DNA from: an uncultured Bacteroidales bacterium
GTDB taxonomy: Bacteria; Bacteroidota; Bacteroidia; Bacteroidales; Paludibacteraceae
NCBI GenBank assembly: GCA_900319995.1
Contig: ONQO01000025.1
Span: 1-38,894 of the forward strand
DNA: 38,894 bases
Reading direction: 5' to 3'
Made by a program: the position numbers and the translations under genes. Numbering within the stretch: position 1 is the stretch's first letter; every line of letters starts with the position of its first letter. Below, piece after piece: positions 25,654-33,274 of the stretch. Below the pieces are notes generated by a model, which saw only the letters and a program-made list of their open reading frames with translations, was not told the DNA's origin and searched no databases.

Positions 25654-25696
25654 AACCTTTTAACGAGGTTTTAACGACCTTTTAACGAGGTTTAAC
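25654..25696. repeat. Four-unit 11-bp tandem array at the 3' end of nth
   Basis: Units AACCTTTTAAC, GAGGTTTTAAC, GACCTTTTAAC and GAGGTTTAAC (the last 10 bp). The alternation of CC and GG also lets adjacent units pair. The array runs into the first base of the nth stop codon and ends 13 nt from the terminator hairpin. It shares unit length with the array at 13531-13717 but not sequence. Confidence 0.75.
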
Positions 25697-26331
25697 TATC
25701 GAGCATTGTAGTACCTGCAATAGGACGACAATCCACAATTGTCGCATTGAGGTTTACGAGCTTGACATACATAACGACCGTGAAGAAGAAGCCAATGGTG
25801 AGCCTTGGGAATGACGGATTCGGGAATATAACGAACAAGCTGTTTCTCCGTCTGAAGAGGGTTCTTGCTGTTTGTCGTCAATCCCAAACGCTCGCTGACT
25901 CGGAAAATATGCGTATCAACCGCCATCGTCGGCTGGTTCCATATAACGGCACATACAACATTGGCGGTTTTACGACCTACGCCTTGTAACGTCTGCAATT
26001 CGTCTATACTATCGGGTACTTGGCCGTTATAAACTTCCACCAACCTTTGAGCCATCAATACCAAATGGGACGCTTTGGAGCGGGGATAACTGACGCTTTT
26101 CACATATTCTAACACCTCGTCTGGCGTAGCTTTCGCCAAGGCTTCCGGAGATGGATAAGCGGCAAAAAGAGCCGGAGTAACCATATTCACACGCTTGTCC
26201 GTACATTGAGCGGATAACATGACTGCCACCAAACACTGGAAGGGATTGGAAAAACTCAACTCGCTCTCTGCCACCGGCATATTTGCCTCAAACCAATGGA
26301 GGATATGCTCAAAACGTTGTTGGGTTGTCAT
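25696..26331 (-). CDS. nth: Endonuclease III (DNA glycosylase/AP lyase)
   Basis: 211 residues, full length. The helix-hairpin-helix 'LQGVGRKTANVV' contains the catalytic Lys (121), and the catalytic Asp (139) is in 'MAVDTHIFRV'. The C-terminal 4Fe-4S cluster motif is intact: Cys-x6-Cys-x2-Cys-x5-Cys within 'VCQARKPQCDNCGLSSYC'. The enzyme removes oxidised pyrimidines in base excision repair. Its start overlaps the DUF4924 gene by 23 nt, so it is probably translated from the same message. Confidence 0.97.
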   Translation of the reverse strand: MTTQQRFEHILHWFEANMPVAESELSFSNPFQCLVAVMLSAQCTDKRVNMVTPALFAAYPSPEALAKATPDEVLEYVKSVSYPRSKASHLVLMAQRLVEVYNGQVPDSIDELQTLQGVGRKTANVVCAVIWNQPTMAVDTHIFRVSERLGLTTNSKNPLQTEKQLVRYIPESVIPKAHHWLLLHGRYVCQARKPQCDNCGLSSYCRYYNAR

Positions 26332-26767
26332 GATAGGTCTTACTCAAAAATTGAAGTAATTGTGTCACTTGTGCCTGAACACTTGCAGTCTCCGTTGATA
26401 TCTCGCGATTCTGCAAACGGAGCAGCATAATCTGATAGAGCAACAAGAAACATGCTTCCAAATCGCTCATAGTCGGACGGTCTGTCTTGGCTTTAAGCAG
26501 GTTCAGAGATGGCTGTAAGCGAATTATGGCTGCGCGGTAAAATGCATCTTCGTTCAGTAACTGAGCATGCAGTTCTTCGAGCTCCCCAAGCGCATTCGAC
26601 GCCAATTGCAAATGCCCTGCAGACATTATTCCTTCGCGGTGCATCATCTCATTGAGTTCATGCAACTCCTGAGTCGCTCCTGCATTTTGAGGAAATGCCC
26701 GCAAATAGTCCTCCATCTGCCACAAGTACAATATATATTCGGCTATATTATCTTTCTTACTCCTCAT
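26309..26767 (-). CDS. DUF4924 family protein
   Basis: 152 residues from ATG 26767; the codon at 26782 is possible but gives a longer overlap with the S4 gene. The segment 'NIAEYILYLWQMEDYLRAF' near the N-terminus is the family handle. The whole protein looks helical and soluble, without signal or metal motifs. DUF4924 is a Bacteroidota family of unknown function. It overlaps the S4 gene by 11 nt and nth by 23 nt, an unusually compressed arrangement, so co-expression with RNA-binding and DNA-repair genes is likely, but a shared function is not shown. Confidence 0.8.
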   Translation of the reverse strand: MRSKKDNIAEYILYLWQMEDYLRAFPQNAGATQELHELNEMMHREGIMSAGHLQLASNALGELEELHAQLLNEDAFYRAAIIRLQPSLNLLKAKTDRPTMSDLEACFLLLYQIMLLRLQNREISTETASVQAQVTQLLQFLSKTYHDNPTTF

Positions 26768-27170
26768 CGTCCTCAAAATCAATCTCGTCTAAATAGTTGT
26801 CACTCATGAATACCTCTATATCACGCCGGTCTTTCTTGGTTGGACGTCCTGTGCCTCTGTCTCGGCCTGTTTGTCCGGCAAGACGAGCCAGTTCAAGCAA
26901 CTCTAATTGCGCTGGAGCTGTACAATCTTGCAGGTATTCGGGCACCAATTTGGCGCCAAGACGGTTTTCCGACAACTGCAACACTTTGTAGGTATAAGTG
27001 ATGGGGCCTTTACGCACATTAAACATGTCGCCTATCTTAAACGTGCGGCTGGGCTTGAGTTGAACGCCATTCATTGAAATTCGCCCGTTCTTACAGGCAT
27101 CAGCGGCGATACTGCGCGTCTTGTATATACGCATCGCCCAGAGATATTTATCTACTCGTACTTCCATCAT
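26757..27170 (-). CDS. hslR: S4-domain RNA-binding protein (Hsp15-like)
   Basis: 137 residues. The S4 domain fills the N-terminus: 'VRVDKYLWAMRIYKTRSIAA' then 'DACKNGRISMNGVQLKPSRT'. A basic segment with 'RDRGTGRPTKKDRRDIEVF' and an acidic tail (EIDFEDDEE) follow, as in Hsp15. E. coli Hsp15 binds stalled 50S subunits carrying peptidyl-tRNA and helps recycle them. Adjacency to pth, which hydrolyses peptidyl-tRNA, gives a sensible functional theme. ATG ATG at the start leaves the exact first residue ambiguous. Confidence 0.88.
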   Translation of the reverse strand: MMEVRVDKYLWAMRIYKTRSIAADACKNGRISMNGVQLKPSRTFKIGDMFNVRKGPITYTYKVLQLSENRLGAKLVPEYLQDCTAPAQLELLELARLAGQTGRDRGTGRPTKKDRRDIEVFMSDNYLDEIDFEDDEE

Positions 27171-27192
27171 TAGACCTTTCCATTGATAAAAT

Positions 27193-27214
27193 ATAGACCA
27201 TAGGACCGGTCTAT
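27193..27214. repeat. TAGACC inverted repeat at the pth stop codon
   Basis: ATAGACC (27193-27199) and GGTCTAT (27208-27214) form a 7-bp stem with an 8-nt loop directly at the end of pth. The sequence repeats the TAGACCG theme of the larger cluster at 27807-27917. It may be a transcript-end or processing hairpin. Confidence 0.55.
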
Positions 27215-27777
27215 TTATTATTAAATTGATTCATTGTGCGGTCTATGCCTTGGAGACAGAAACTCGGTATGATCTCCACAGCTTTATCTATCCTTTCGGG
27301 CAACGATTTCTTCTCCTCCTCTGTCCATTCACCGAGCACAAAATTGATTTGTGCCCCGCGATTAAAGTCACTCCCTATGCCAAATCGTACACGCGCGTAC
27401 GCGTCCGTTCCTATTATAGATTGTATATTACCAAGACCATTATGCCCTCCGTTGGAACCCTGTTTGCGGATACGGATGGTACCAAATGGCAGGTTTAGGT
27501 CATCCACAAGTACCAACATGTTCTCCACGGGTATCTTTTCCTGCTGTAACCAGTAACGCACAGCATTACCACTCAAATTCATGTACGTCGATGGCTTGAG
27601 AAGCACTATTTCGGCATTCTTAATTCGGCATTTAGCTACAAAACCATAACGCTTGTCCTCCCATTCGGCATTAACGGAACGGGCAAAGGCATCAACCATC
27701 ATAAAACCGACATTATGCCGGGTCCCTGCATACTCGTCGCCTATGTTACCAAGACCTACTATTAAATATTTTGCCAT
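27211..27777 (-). CDS. pth: Peptidyl-tRNA hydrolase
   Basis: 188 residues from ATG 27777; the longer frame to 27837 runs through the inverted-repeat region and was rejected. Catalytic residues are present: Asn 11 in '[10 protein letters not shown]' and His 21 in 'GTRHNVGF', with '[15 protein letters not shown]' and '[12 protein letters not shown]' matching the family. The enzyme frees tRNA from prematurely released peptidyl-tRNA. The rplY-pth gene order is widely conserved in bacteria. It is preceded by the nested inverted repeats at 27807-27917. Confidence 0.97.
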   Translation of the reverse strand: MAKYLIVGLGNIGDEYAGTRHNVGFMMVDAFARSVNAEWEDKRYGFVAKCRIKNAEIVLLKPSTYMNLSGNAVRYWLQQEKIPVENMLVLVDDLNLPFGTIRIRKQGSNGGHNGLGNIQSIIGTDAYARVRFGIGSDFNRGAQINFVLGEWTEEEKKSLPERIDKAVEIIPSFCLQGIDRTMNQFNNK

Positions 27778-27806
27778 AAGTGTCTTTGTTTGGACCTCTT
27801 CACGAA

Positions 27807-27917
27807 TAGAATATAGACCGTTTCGCTGATAGAGCATAGACCGAAAACAGTCTATCAGTCCGGAAGGACGGTCTATCAGTAAAACGGTCTATATTCTATC
27901 AGCCCGTAGACCGGTCT
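27807..27917. repeat. Nested inverted repeats built on TAGACCG between rplY and pth
   Basis: A perfect 17-bp inverted repeat pairs 27807-27823 with 27882-27898 (core ATAGACCGTTT/AAACGGTCTAT). Inside it, CTGATAGA (27826-27833) can pair with either of two TCTATCAG copies (27851-27858 or 27872-27879, 21 nt apart). A further TCTATCAG copy lies at 27895-27902, and the palindrome AGACCGGTCT at 27908-27917. In RNA this would make alternative large hairpins between the L25 and pth messages. No gene is present. Confidence 0.7.
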
Positions 27918-27920
27918 GAA

Positions 27921-28478
27921 TTAAGCCTGCTTGCTTTGACGCGTAGCTTTCACTTCGGCTACACAAGCGTCGGCAGGGTTAACGAACTTCAAACCTTCTA
28001 TCTGAACGTCTGCCACAGCAATCTTCTTGCCCAAACCGAGTGCGGTTACATCAATATTGATGCGATCAGGGAAGGCGGTGTAGATACCACAAGCTTTGAG
28101 TTTGCGCATTGCCTGTACCAGCTTACCACCGGCTTTTACACCTTCTGCCAAACCATTCAACTGAATAGGAATCTCTACTACTATCGGCTTCTTCTCGTCA
28201 ACGGCAAGGAAGTCAATATGAAGCGCTTTGCCGTCAATCGGGTGGAACTGAAGCTCTTTTACAACAGCTTTAGTCTTCAACTCACCAACGGTAAGATCTA
28301 CAATTTGAGTGTCAGGTGTGTAAATCAGTTTGCGAACGTCCGCTGCTGCTACTGTAAACGTGCAGTTCAATCCACAACCATAAATGTTGCAGGGAATCAA
28401 TTCCTCTGCGCGGAATGCCTTTGCCGCTTTTTTGCCGTACTCGCTACGGGGAGTACCTACCAATGCAAATTCTTTCAT
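27921..28478 (-). CDS. rplY: 50S ribosomal protein L25 / general stress protein Ctc
   Basis: 185 residues, the two-domain TL5/Ctc form. The N-terminal 5S rRNA-binding domain (about 1-90) begins 'ALVGTPRSEYGKKAAKAFRA' and includes 'VVKELQFHPIDGKALHIDF'; the C-terminal beta-rich domain contains 'IPIQLNGLAEGVKAGGKL'. It binds 5S rRNA in the large subunit. The gene lies between tRNA-Gln upstream and pth downstream and probably shares the promoter at 28733-28763. Confidence 0.96.
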   Translation of the reverse strand: MKEFALVGTPRSEYGKKAAKAFRAEELIPCNIYGCGLNCTFTVAAADVRKLIYTPDTQIVDLTVGELKTKAVVKELQFHPIDGKALHIDFLAVDEKKPIVVEIPIQLNGLAEGVKAGGKLVQAMRKLKACGIYTAFPDRINIDVTALGLGKKIAVADVQIEGLKFVNPADACVAEVKATRQSKQA

Positions 28479-28568
28479 TGTAATTAAATGTGTTACTCAA
28501 TATGGGGCAGTAGTGTTTCTTTGTGAGGCTGCCCGTATCCCATCACACTTGCCTTTTTTCACAATACA

Positions 28569-28588
28569 CCCCTCCTTTCAGAGAGGGG
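28569..28588 (-). terminator. Hairpin between tRNA-Gln and rplY
   Basis: CCCCTC (28569-28574) and GAGGGG (28583-28588) form a 6-bp GC-rich stem with an 8-nt loop, followed on the minus strand by TGTATTGTG rather than a U-run. It may act as an attenuator or as a processing site separating the tRNA from the rplY message. Confidence 0.45.
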
Positions 28589-28609
28589 CTTGAGGAAGGC
28601 TAACCTTTG

Positions 28610-28680
28610 TTGTCCACCGAGGAGTCGAACCTCGCTTCTCGGAACCAAAATCCGGTGTAATACCGATATACGAGTGGACA
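28610..28680 (-). tRNA. tRNA-Gln (anticodon TTG)
   Basis: 71 nt on the minus strand. Acceptor arms TGTCCAC and GTGGACA pair perfectly (28680-28674 with 28617-28611), with discriminator A at 28610. The T arm GAGG-TTCGACT-CCTC is perfect, and the anticodon loop TTTTGGT places TTG as anticodon, as in other tRNA-Gln ('CACCGGATTTTG'). The anticodon stem has one C-A mismatch at its outer end. CCA is not encoded. Confidence 0.93.
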
Positions 28681-28732
28681 ATCATGGTGCTTTTAACATG
28701 CCTTTATGGGGTCATCTGGTCAAAAGCGGCTG

Positions 28733-28763
28733 CAAAGATACTGCTTTTTTTTGACATGACCAA
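28733..28763 (-). promoter_or_regulatory. Promoter for tRNA-Gln and the rplY-pth operon
   Basis: Minus strand: TTG (28763-28761), 20 nt, TATCTTTG (28740-28733). The -33 TTG lies in a small palindrome, CCAAA-TTT-TTTGG (28760-28772). The predicted start is about 45 nt before the tRNA. Confidence 0.8.
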
Positions 28764-28823
28764 ATTTTTTGGCAAAAAATGAATAAAAATAGTGATTTTT
28801 TTAGTTCTTTGGGGGGTTATCGC

Positions 28824-30041
28824 TTATTTCACTTGTACTTTCTTCACTCCATTAGCTGTACGCACAATATAGATTCCATAGGGCAAAGACCCGTTTCTGT
28901 CCGTCACATCCTGACCTGACAAATTATACACACGGAACGATTCGGAACAGATAATGGTGGAGGGAAGTGTACGGACTTCTACTGACATTCCTTCATCTAT
29001 ATGACGGATGGGGGTCTTCTTTAGCGAAGCACTCAAGTTGGATGGATCAATAGAACCAACTCCGCGCGTTGCCTCCCAGAAATTATACAACCAATTGATT
29101 CCGTCATCCGATGTTTGGCAAAACCAACTTATTCCCGACTCATAACTTTCCCACTCTGCCGATGTGAGAGGTTCTTTGGACAAAACAACAAAGAGCGCCT
29201 TGAAATCTTTTTGGGAACTCGTATAATCCGGCTCTCTTTTCCCTAATGACTCTATAATGGAAGACTGCGTATAATGAATACGCTTGTCTGCGATAAAACT
29301 GATTAGCGTTTTACTTTCGTCGTAGTATTGGAATGTTTCCGACGGTACTTCGGGAAAGGCATCAAACTCCTGAACAGATTCTATAGGTAGCATGCCCATC
29401 AAATACAATTCCATTTCGTTGTAGGGCACACCATTTCCTCCGTTTGCATTAACACCGAAAGCCTCCACCACATACTTGTTGGCGAGACCGTCAACATTAG
29501 TCTGAAGGGTACTTTGCTTGAATCCGCCCAATTGACCCGGTGTATTACCGCCGCATATGCCCCAATGGCCGCTTACCGCCGTCGGGATTGCGTAATTTGC
29601 CCAACAATGGCAAAACTCATGAAGCGTCGGACCATACTTGATTGCATCCAAATAAGGCAAATACATCAAAGAGAAAAGCTTGCCTTCAGATCCGTAATAG
29701 GATGAAAAATCAAAAAGAGAACGACCGATTCCTTTGACACTATTGGCAATTGGCATATTGACTCCATAATATGGAATCGTCTGAGGACGGTCTTTTTCAT
29801 TGGTAATCAGCATGATCATGTCAAAATCATCCTCAAAGTACTCGTACAATTTTGAGGTAATCACGGCCGGCTGATTACTCGTTTGAAAACCGTCGTTCGC
29901 TATCCAACTGTCATATTCTGCTACAGGCATCAACATATTTACCACATTGTCAGACGAACTGATAATGAGGGAGTCTGATACTTGTAGTGCATAAGCACTC
30001 GCTGACAAACAAATCAGCACAATAGTAAAAATTTTCTTCAT
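28824..30041 (-). CDS. Putative secreted zinc metallopeptidase with T9SS-type C-terminal tail
   Basis: 405 residues. A signal peptide (1-19, 'FTIVLICLSASAYALQ') starts the protein. 'GPTLHEFCHCWANY' contains an HExxH zinc motif (His 141, Glu 142, His 145), and a later Glu or His needed as third ligand cannot be assigned. 'YNEMELYLMGMLP' (about 215-227) is a further conserved-looking block. The last 40 residues, 'SFRVYNLSGQDVTDR' to 'YGIYIVRTANGVKKVQVK', match the form of a type A sorting domain of the type IX secretion system, so export to the surface is likely. The M-family cannot be named with confidence. It lies 83 nt after tyrS. Confidence 0.65.
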   Translation of the reverse strand: MKKIFTIVLICLSASAYALQVSDSLIISSSDNVVNMLMPVAEYDSWIANDGFQTSNQPAVITSKLYEYFEDDFDMIMLITNEKDRPQTIPYYGVNMPIANSVKGIGRSLFDFSSYYGSEGKLFSLMYLPYLDAIKYGPTLHEFCHCWANYAIPTAVSGHWGICGGNTPGQLGGFKQSTLQTNVDGLANKYVVEAFGVNANGGNGVPYNEMELYLMGMLPIESVQEFDAFPEVPSETFQYYDESKTLISFIADKRIHYTQSSIIESLGKREPDYTSSQKDFKALFVVLSKEPLTSAEWESYESGISWFCQTSDDGINWLYNFWEATRGVGSIDPSNLSASLKKTPIRHIDEGMSVEVRTLPSTIICSESFRVYNLSGQDVTDRNGSLPYGIYIVRTANGVKKVQVK

Positions 30042-30124
30042 ATCTGTCTTTTGGTTTTGATGATTATTTACTTAAGTTTTCCGGTTGTTTCTATTGTAAG
30101 TCAAAGATTACACGGGAATGTTGT

Positions 30125-31423
30125 TTATTTGGCTACTACCAGATAATAGTTCTTTTTGCCTTTTTGGAAAAGAAGATACTTGCCGTTGAGAAGATGGGAA
30201 TCTGTCAAAGGTGTAGCAGGATCAGTAAGTTTCTCTTTGTTGAGAGAGAAACCATTCGCCTGAATCATCTTGCGCGCCTCACCTTTGGAGGGGAAGATGT
30301 TCGTGCGCTCTGCCAGCAGATCCAGCGGGCCAATTCCCGCCTTCAAATCCTCCAGCGGTATCTCATAACTCTCTACATTTTCGCCGAAGATTTCCATAAA
30401 CCGCTCCTCACTCAAGGCACTTAGTGTCTCATGGGTGGTATTTCCAAAGAGAATATTGGTCGCCTCGATGGCTTTGTTGTAATCTTCTTCGCTGTGCACC
30501 ATGCAGGTTACCTCTTTCGCAAGACGTTTCTGTAGCACGCGCAAATGGGGCGCCTCATCGTGCTCTTTGATTAGCGACTCTATCTCCTCACGCGTAAGAC
30601 TCGTGAAGATTTTGATATAACGCTTGGCATCATCGTCACTCACATTCATCCAGAACTGGAAGAACTTATACGGACTTGTATATTTGCGGCTAAGCCATAC
30701 ATTACCGCTTTCGGTCTTGCCGAACTTACCACCGTCCGCTTTCGTTATTAGAGGACAAGTTAACGCGTATGCCTCGTTTCCCGTAATCTTCTTAATCAGT
30801 TCAGTTCCGGTAGTAATGTTGCCCCATTGGTCTGAACCGCCCATTTGCAACTTGCAGTTCTTATGCTCGTTCAAATACACGAAATCATAGCCTTGCAGCA
30901 ATTGATATGTAAACTCCGTAAAAGACATACCTTGACTGAACTCGCCGTTAAAACGCTTCTTTACACTATCTTTCGCCATCATATAATTGACGGTAATGAG
31001 TTTGCCTATATTACGCGCGAAATCTAAAAAGGTGTAATCTTTCATCCAGTCGTAGTTATTCACCAATTCGGCGGCATTCGGCTCATTCGAGTTAAAATCC
31101 AAGAAATGCTCCAACTGTTCACGGATACATTGTACATTGTGACGCAGAGTCTCCTCAGTCAACAGATTACGCTCGGCACTCTTGCCACTCGGGTCACCTA
31201 TCATACCTGTCGCTCCGCCTAACAAAGCGATAGGTTTATGACCGCATGCTTGCAAATGACGAAGCATCATTATGCCGCACAAGTGTCCTATATGCAAACT
31301 GTCCGCCGTCGGGTCTATACCCACATAAGCAGTCGTCACTTCTTTCATCAGTTGTTCTTCAGTTCCTGGCATAATATCCTGCAACATGCCTCGCCAACGC
31401 AGTTCTTCAACGAAATTTTTCAT
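30125..31423 (-). CDS. tyrS: Tyrosyl-tRNA synthetase
   Basis: 432 residues, full length. The class I signature HIGH is at residues 44-47 ('[10 protein letters not shown]'), the KMSKS-equivalent is 'KFGKTESG', and the tyrosine-binding region includes '[14 protein letters not shown]' and '[11 protein letters not shown]'. A C-terminal S4 domain ('[20 protein letters not shown]') binds the tRNA. It charges tRNA-Tyr with tyrosine. The gene has its own promoter, in the region shared with aqpZ. No T-box leader is seen, as expected for this phylum. Confidence 0.98.
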   Translation of the reverse strand: MKNFVEELRWRGMLQDIMPGTEEQLMKEVTTAYVGIDPTADSLHIGHLCGIMMLRHLQACGHKPIALLGGATGMIGDPSGKSAERNLLTEETLRHNVQCIREQLEHFLDFNSNEPNAAELVNNYDWMKDYTFLDFARNIGKLITVNYMMAKDSVKKRFNGEFSQGMSFTEFTYQLLQGYDFVYLNEHKNCKLQMGGSDQWGNITTGTELIKKITGNEAYALTCPLITKADGGKFGKTESGNVWLSRKYTSPYKFFQFWMNVSDDDAKRYIKIFTSLTREEIESLIKEHDEAPHLRVLQKRLAKEVTCMVHSEEDYNKAIEATNILFGNTTHETLSALSEERFMEIFGENVESYEIPLEDLKAGIGPLDLLAERTNIFPSKGEARKMIQANGFSLNKEKLTDPATPLTDSHLLNGKYLLFQKGKKNYYLVVAK

Positions 31424-31454
31424 ATTTTTGTATCATTATTTTCAAAAACCGCTG

Positions 31455-31484
31455 CAAAGGTACAAAAAAATTTGGATATATCAA
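31455..31484 (-). promoter_or_regulatory. tyrS promoter
   Basis: Minus strand: TTG (31484-31482), 19 nt, TACCTTTG (31462-31455), about 30 nt before the tyrS ATG. It overlaps the divergent aqpZ promoter, so the two may compete for RNA polymerase. Confidence 0.8.
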
Positions 31485-31502
31485 AATAATTTTGTAATTT
31501 TG
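31471..31502 (+). promoter_or_regulatory. aqpZ promoter
   Basis: TTTG (31471-31474), 20 nt, TAATTTTG (31495-31502), 42 nt before the ATG at 31545. The match to the consensus is full on both boxes. It overlaps the tyrS promoter on the other strand. Confidence 0.8.
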
Positions 31503-31544
31503 CGCTCACAAATCAAATTTATCAACCATTAAAATTATGATAGT

Positions 31545-32258
31545 ATGAAATTATGTAACAAATTGGCTGCCGAGTTCTTCGGAACAGCAGTATTGGTTTT
31601 GGGCGGTTGTGGTACCGCTATCTTCGCAGGAGGTTCTGTTGGATTCCTGGGTGTTGCTTTGGCTTTTGGTCTGACCATCGTTGCGGCTGCGTACGGCATC
31701 GGTCATATCAGCGGCGCACATCTCAACCCCGCTGTCAGCTTCGGTGTTTTTGTCAACGGACGAATGAGCGCCAAAGAGATGCTCTGCTACTGGTGCGCAC
31801 AAATTCTCGGCGCTATCGTTGCGGCAGCTATCCTCTTCGGTATCGCTAAGTCTGCAGGCATGGAGATCGGAACGTTTGCCGCTAACGGCTACGGCGATGA
31901 CTTCTTTGGTGGTGCTCCTGGTTACTTGAATGCAAATGTATGGGGTGCTTTTGCCATTGAGGCTGTGCTGACCTTTGTCTTCCTCATGGTCATCCTCGGT
32001 GTTACGGACAGCAAGCACGCTAACGGCGCTTTCGGCGGCCTCGCTATCGGTCTGACCCTGACCCTCATCCACTTGATCTCTATTCCTTTGACCAACACTT
32101 CGGTTAACCCGGCTCGTTCGATCTCGCAGGCTATCTTCTCGGAGAACACATTGGCTCTACCGCAACTCTGGCTCTTCATCGTTGCTCCGCTCGTTGGCGC
32201 TGCTTTGGCGGGCATTTGCTACAAATGCATCAACTGCGAGGGCAACTGCAAGAAATAA
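31545..32258 (+). CDS. aqpZ: Aquaporin Z
   Basis: 237 residues with six membrane helices and two half-helix loops, each with an NPA motif: 'GAHLNPAVSFG' and 'NTSVNPARSIS'. The stretch 'LTLIHLISIPLTNTSVNPAR' is nearly that of E. coli AqpZ and includes the His and Arg of the water-selective filter, so water rather than glycerol transport is likely. The protein forms inner-membrane tetramers. A short C-terminal Cys/Lys tail ('CINCEGNCKK') extends past the last helix. The gene is a single-gene unit with its own promoter and a hairpin terminator. Confidence 0.96.
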   Translation: MKLCNKLAAEFFGTAVLVLGGCGTAIFAGGSVGFLGVALAFGLTIVAAAYGIGHISGAHLNPAVSFGVFVNGRMSAKEMLCYWCAQILGAIVAAAILFGIAKSAGMEIGTFAANGYGDDFFGGAPGYLNANVWGAFAIEAVLTFVFLMVILGVTDSKHANGAFGGLAIGLTLTLIHLISIPLTNTSVNPARSISQAIFSENTLALPQLWLFIVAPLVGAALAGICYKCINCEGNCKK

Positions 32259-32299
32259 TCAGGAGAGTAAAAGAAGTTAGAAACTTCAAAACAAAAAAA

Positions 32300-32328
32300 A
32301 GAGTTTTTCCTGATTCAAGAAAAACTCT
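32300..32328 (-). terminator. Terminator for the minus-strand lipoprotein operon (possibly bidirectional)
   Basis: AGAGTTTTTC (32300-32309) and GAAAAACTCT (32319-32328) form a perfect 10-bp stem with a 9-nt loop. The A-run at 32293-32300 supplies a U-run for minus-strand transcripts coming from 32380. The region also holds a small hairpin, GAAGTT-AGA-AACTTC, at 32273-32287. Confidence 0.7.
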
Positions 32329-32348
32329 CATGAAAATTGGTTGGGAGG

Positions 32349-32374
32349 CGGGTGCTTGCGAAAGTACCCGTCTT
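32349..32374 (+). terminator. aqpZ terminator
   Basis: CGGGTGCTT (32349-32357) pairs with AAGTACCCG (32362-32370), nine pairs with one G.T, loop of four, followed by TCTTTTGG and later TTGTTTTTT. It ends the plus-strand aqpZ message just before the convergent gene's stop at 32380. Confidence 0.7.
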
Positions 32375-32379
32375 TTGGT

Positions 32380-33240
32380 TTATTGTTTTTTAATCTCATC
32401 CGGCAAATTTATGCGGCTGAGATATTTGTAACTCTCGCCTGTCGCCCATGTGTTATGGAGAATCATAAAGTTCTCTGTCAGTTTCTCCACTTTCCACCAG
32501 CCGCCGCTGATTTCTGATTCCTTGATATCGCTAAAGTCCTTATTCGAACTCATGGAAGCTATCATACCGTCCTTATACCACCAGAAACCTGGATGCGGAT
32601 AACTGTCCAGAAAGTTATGCGGATCTACTGCCAACAAATCGATGAAGAAATGATTGTCTCCGTATATTTGGAAAATCCAATGCGGGCTTACTTCTTTGCG
32701 GAGTGGATCGTTTCCGTCGCGATATTCCTCATACTCTATTAGCCAGTCGCCCTTAACATTAGACTCGCTGATTGCCAAATCTTTTCCGGTCGGCTGAGGG
32801 TAATCACGCACGTATATCATTTTTACCCCGTCATTACCTTCATAGTCCTTGGCATCTACTTCTTTGAAAGAAGCACGCTTGAGACCCTTGTCAAAACTGA
32901 GAATTTCCAAATGAGCCTCGCGTCGCGTTACGACGCCCGTCTGCCAGTCGTAGTCCTCTAACTGAACAGTTATTACACCTTTCTCCAACTTGTACGGAAT
33001 AGTGTCAAAACCGCGTTTGAGAATGTACTTGTCAGTTACATTAATCGCATAACGTCCGTCACGGTCTATTTCATTGTTGAAATAGGTACTGTCCACACGC
33101 CATTCTCCGATGAGATCTTTCACGGTTACGTTTTTCGGGTCAACATTCTGGCTCTCAGGGGAGTTACCGTTGTCTTTACAAGCGGTAAATGCAATTGCAC
33201 TTGCTACAAGCACCAATGCAAAAAATAATGTCTTTTTCAT
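32380..33240 (-). CDS. Lipoprotein, tandem lipocalin-like halves, unknown function
   Basis: 286 residues from ATG 33240 (the in-frame codon at 33273 would precede the signal). 'ALVLVASAIAFTACKDN' is a lipoprotein signal with Cys 21. Two similar halves follow: 'LIGEWRVDSTYFNNE' with 'RGFDTIPYKLEKGVITVQL', and 'VKGDWLIEYEEYRDG' with 'YGDNHFFIDLLAV'. Opening 'G.W..' strands of this kind occur in lipocalin-like lipoproteins of Bacteroidota. It is a paralog of the next gene upstream: same leader, same 'WR.DS' and 'G.DT..Y' blocks. Ligand and role are unknown. Confidence 0.7.
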   Translation of the reverse strand: MKKTLFFALVLVASAIAFTACKDNGNSPESQNVDPKNVTVKDLIGEWRVDSTYFNNEIDRDGRYAINVTDKYILKRGFDTIPYKLEKGVITVQLEDYDWQTGVVTRREAHLEILSFDKGLKRASFKEVDAKDYEGNDGVKMIYVRDYPQPTGKDLAISESNVKGDWLIEYEEYRDGNDPLRKEVSPHWIFQIYGDNHFFIDLLAVDPHNFLDSYPHPGFWWYKDGMIASMSSNKDFSDIKESEISGGWWKVEKLTENFMILHNTWATGESYKYLSRINLPDEIKKQ

Positions 33241-33274
33241 ATGTTCGTCAAAAAAGTTAAAATAGTTCATCATA

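Noticed and set aside
28785-28800. AAAAAT-AGTG-ATTTTT hairpin after the metallopeptidase gene
   Set aside because: All A-T stem of six pairs; too weak to call a terminator with confidence, though it may contribute to one.
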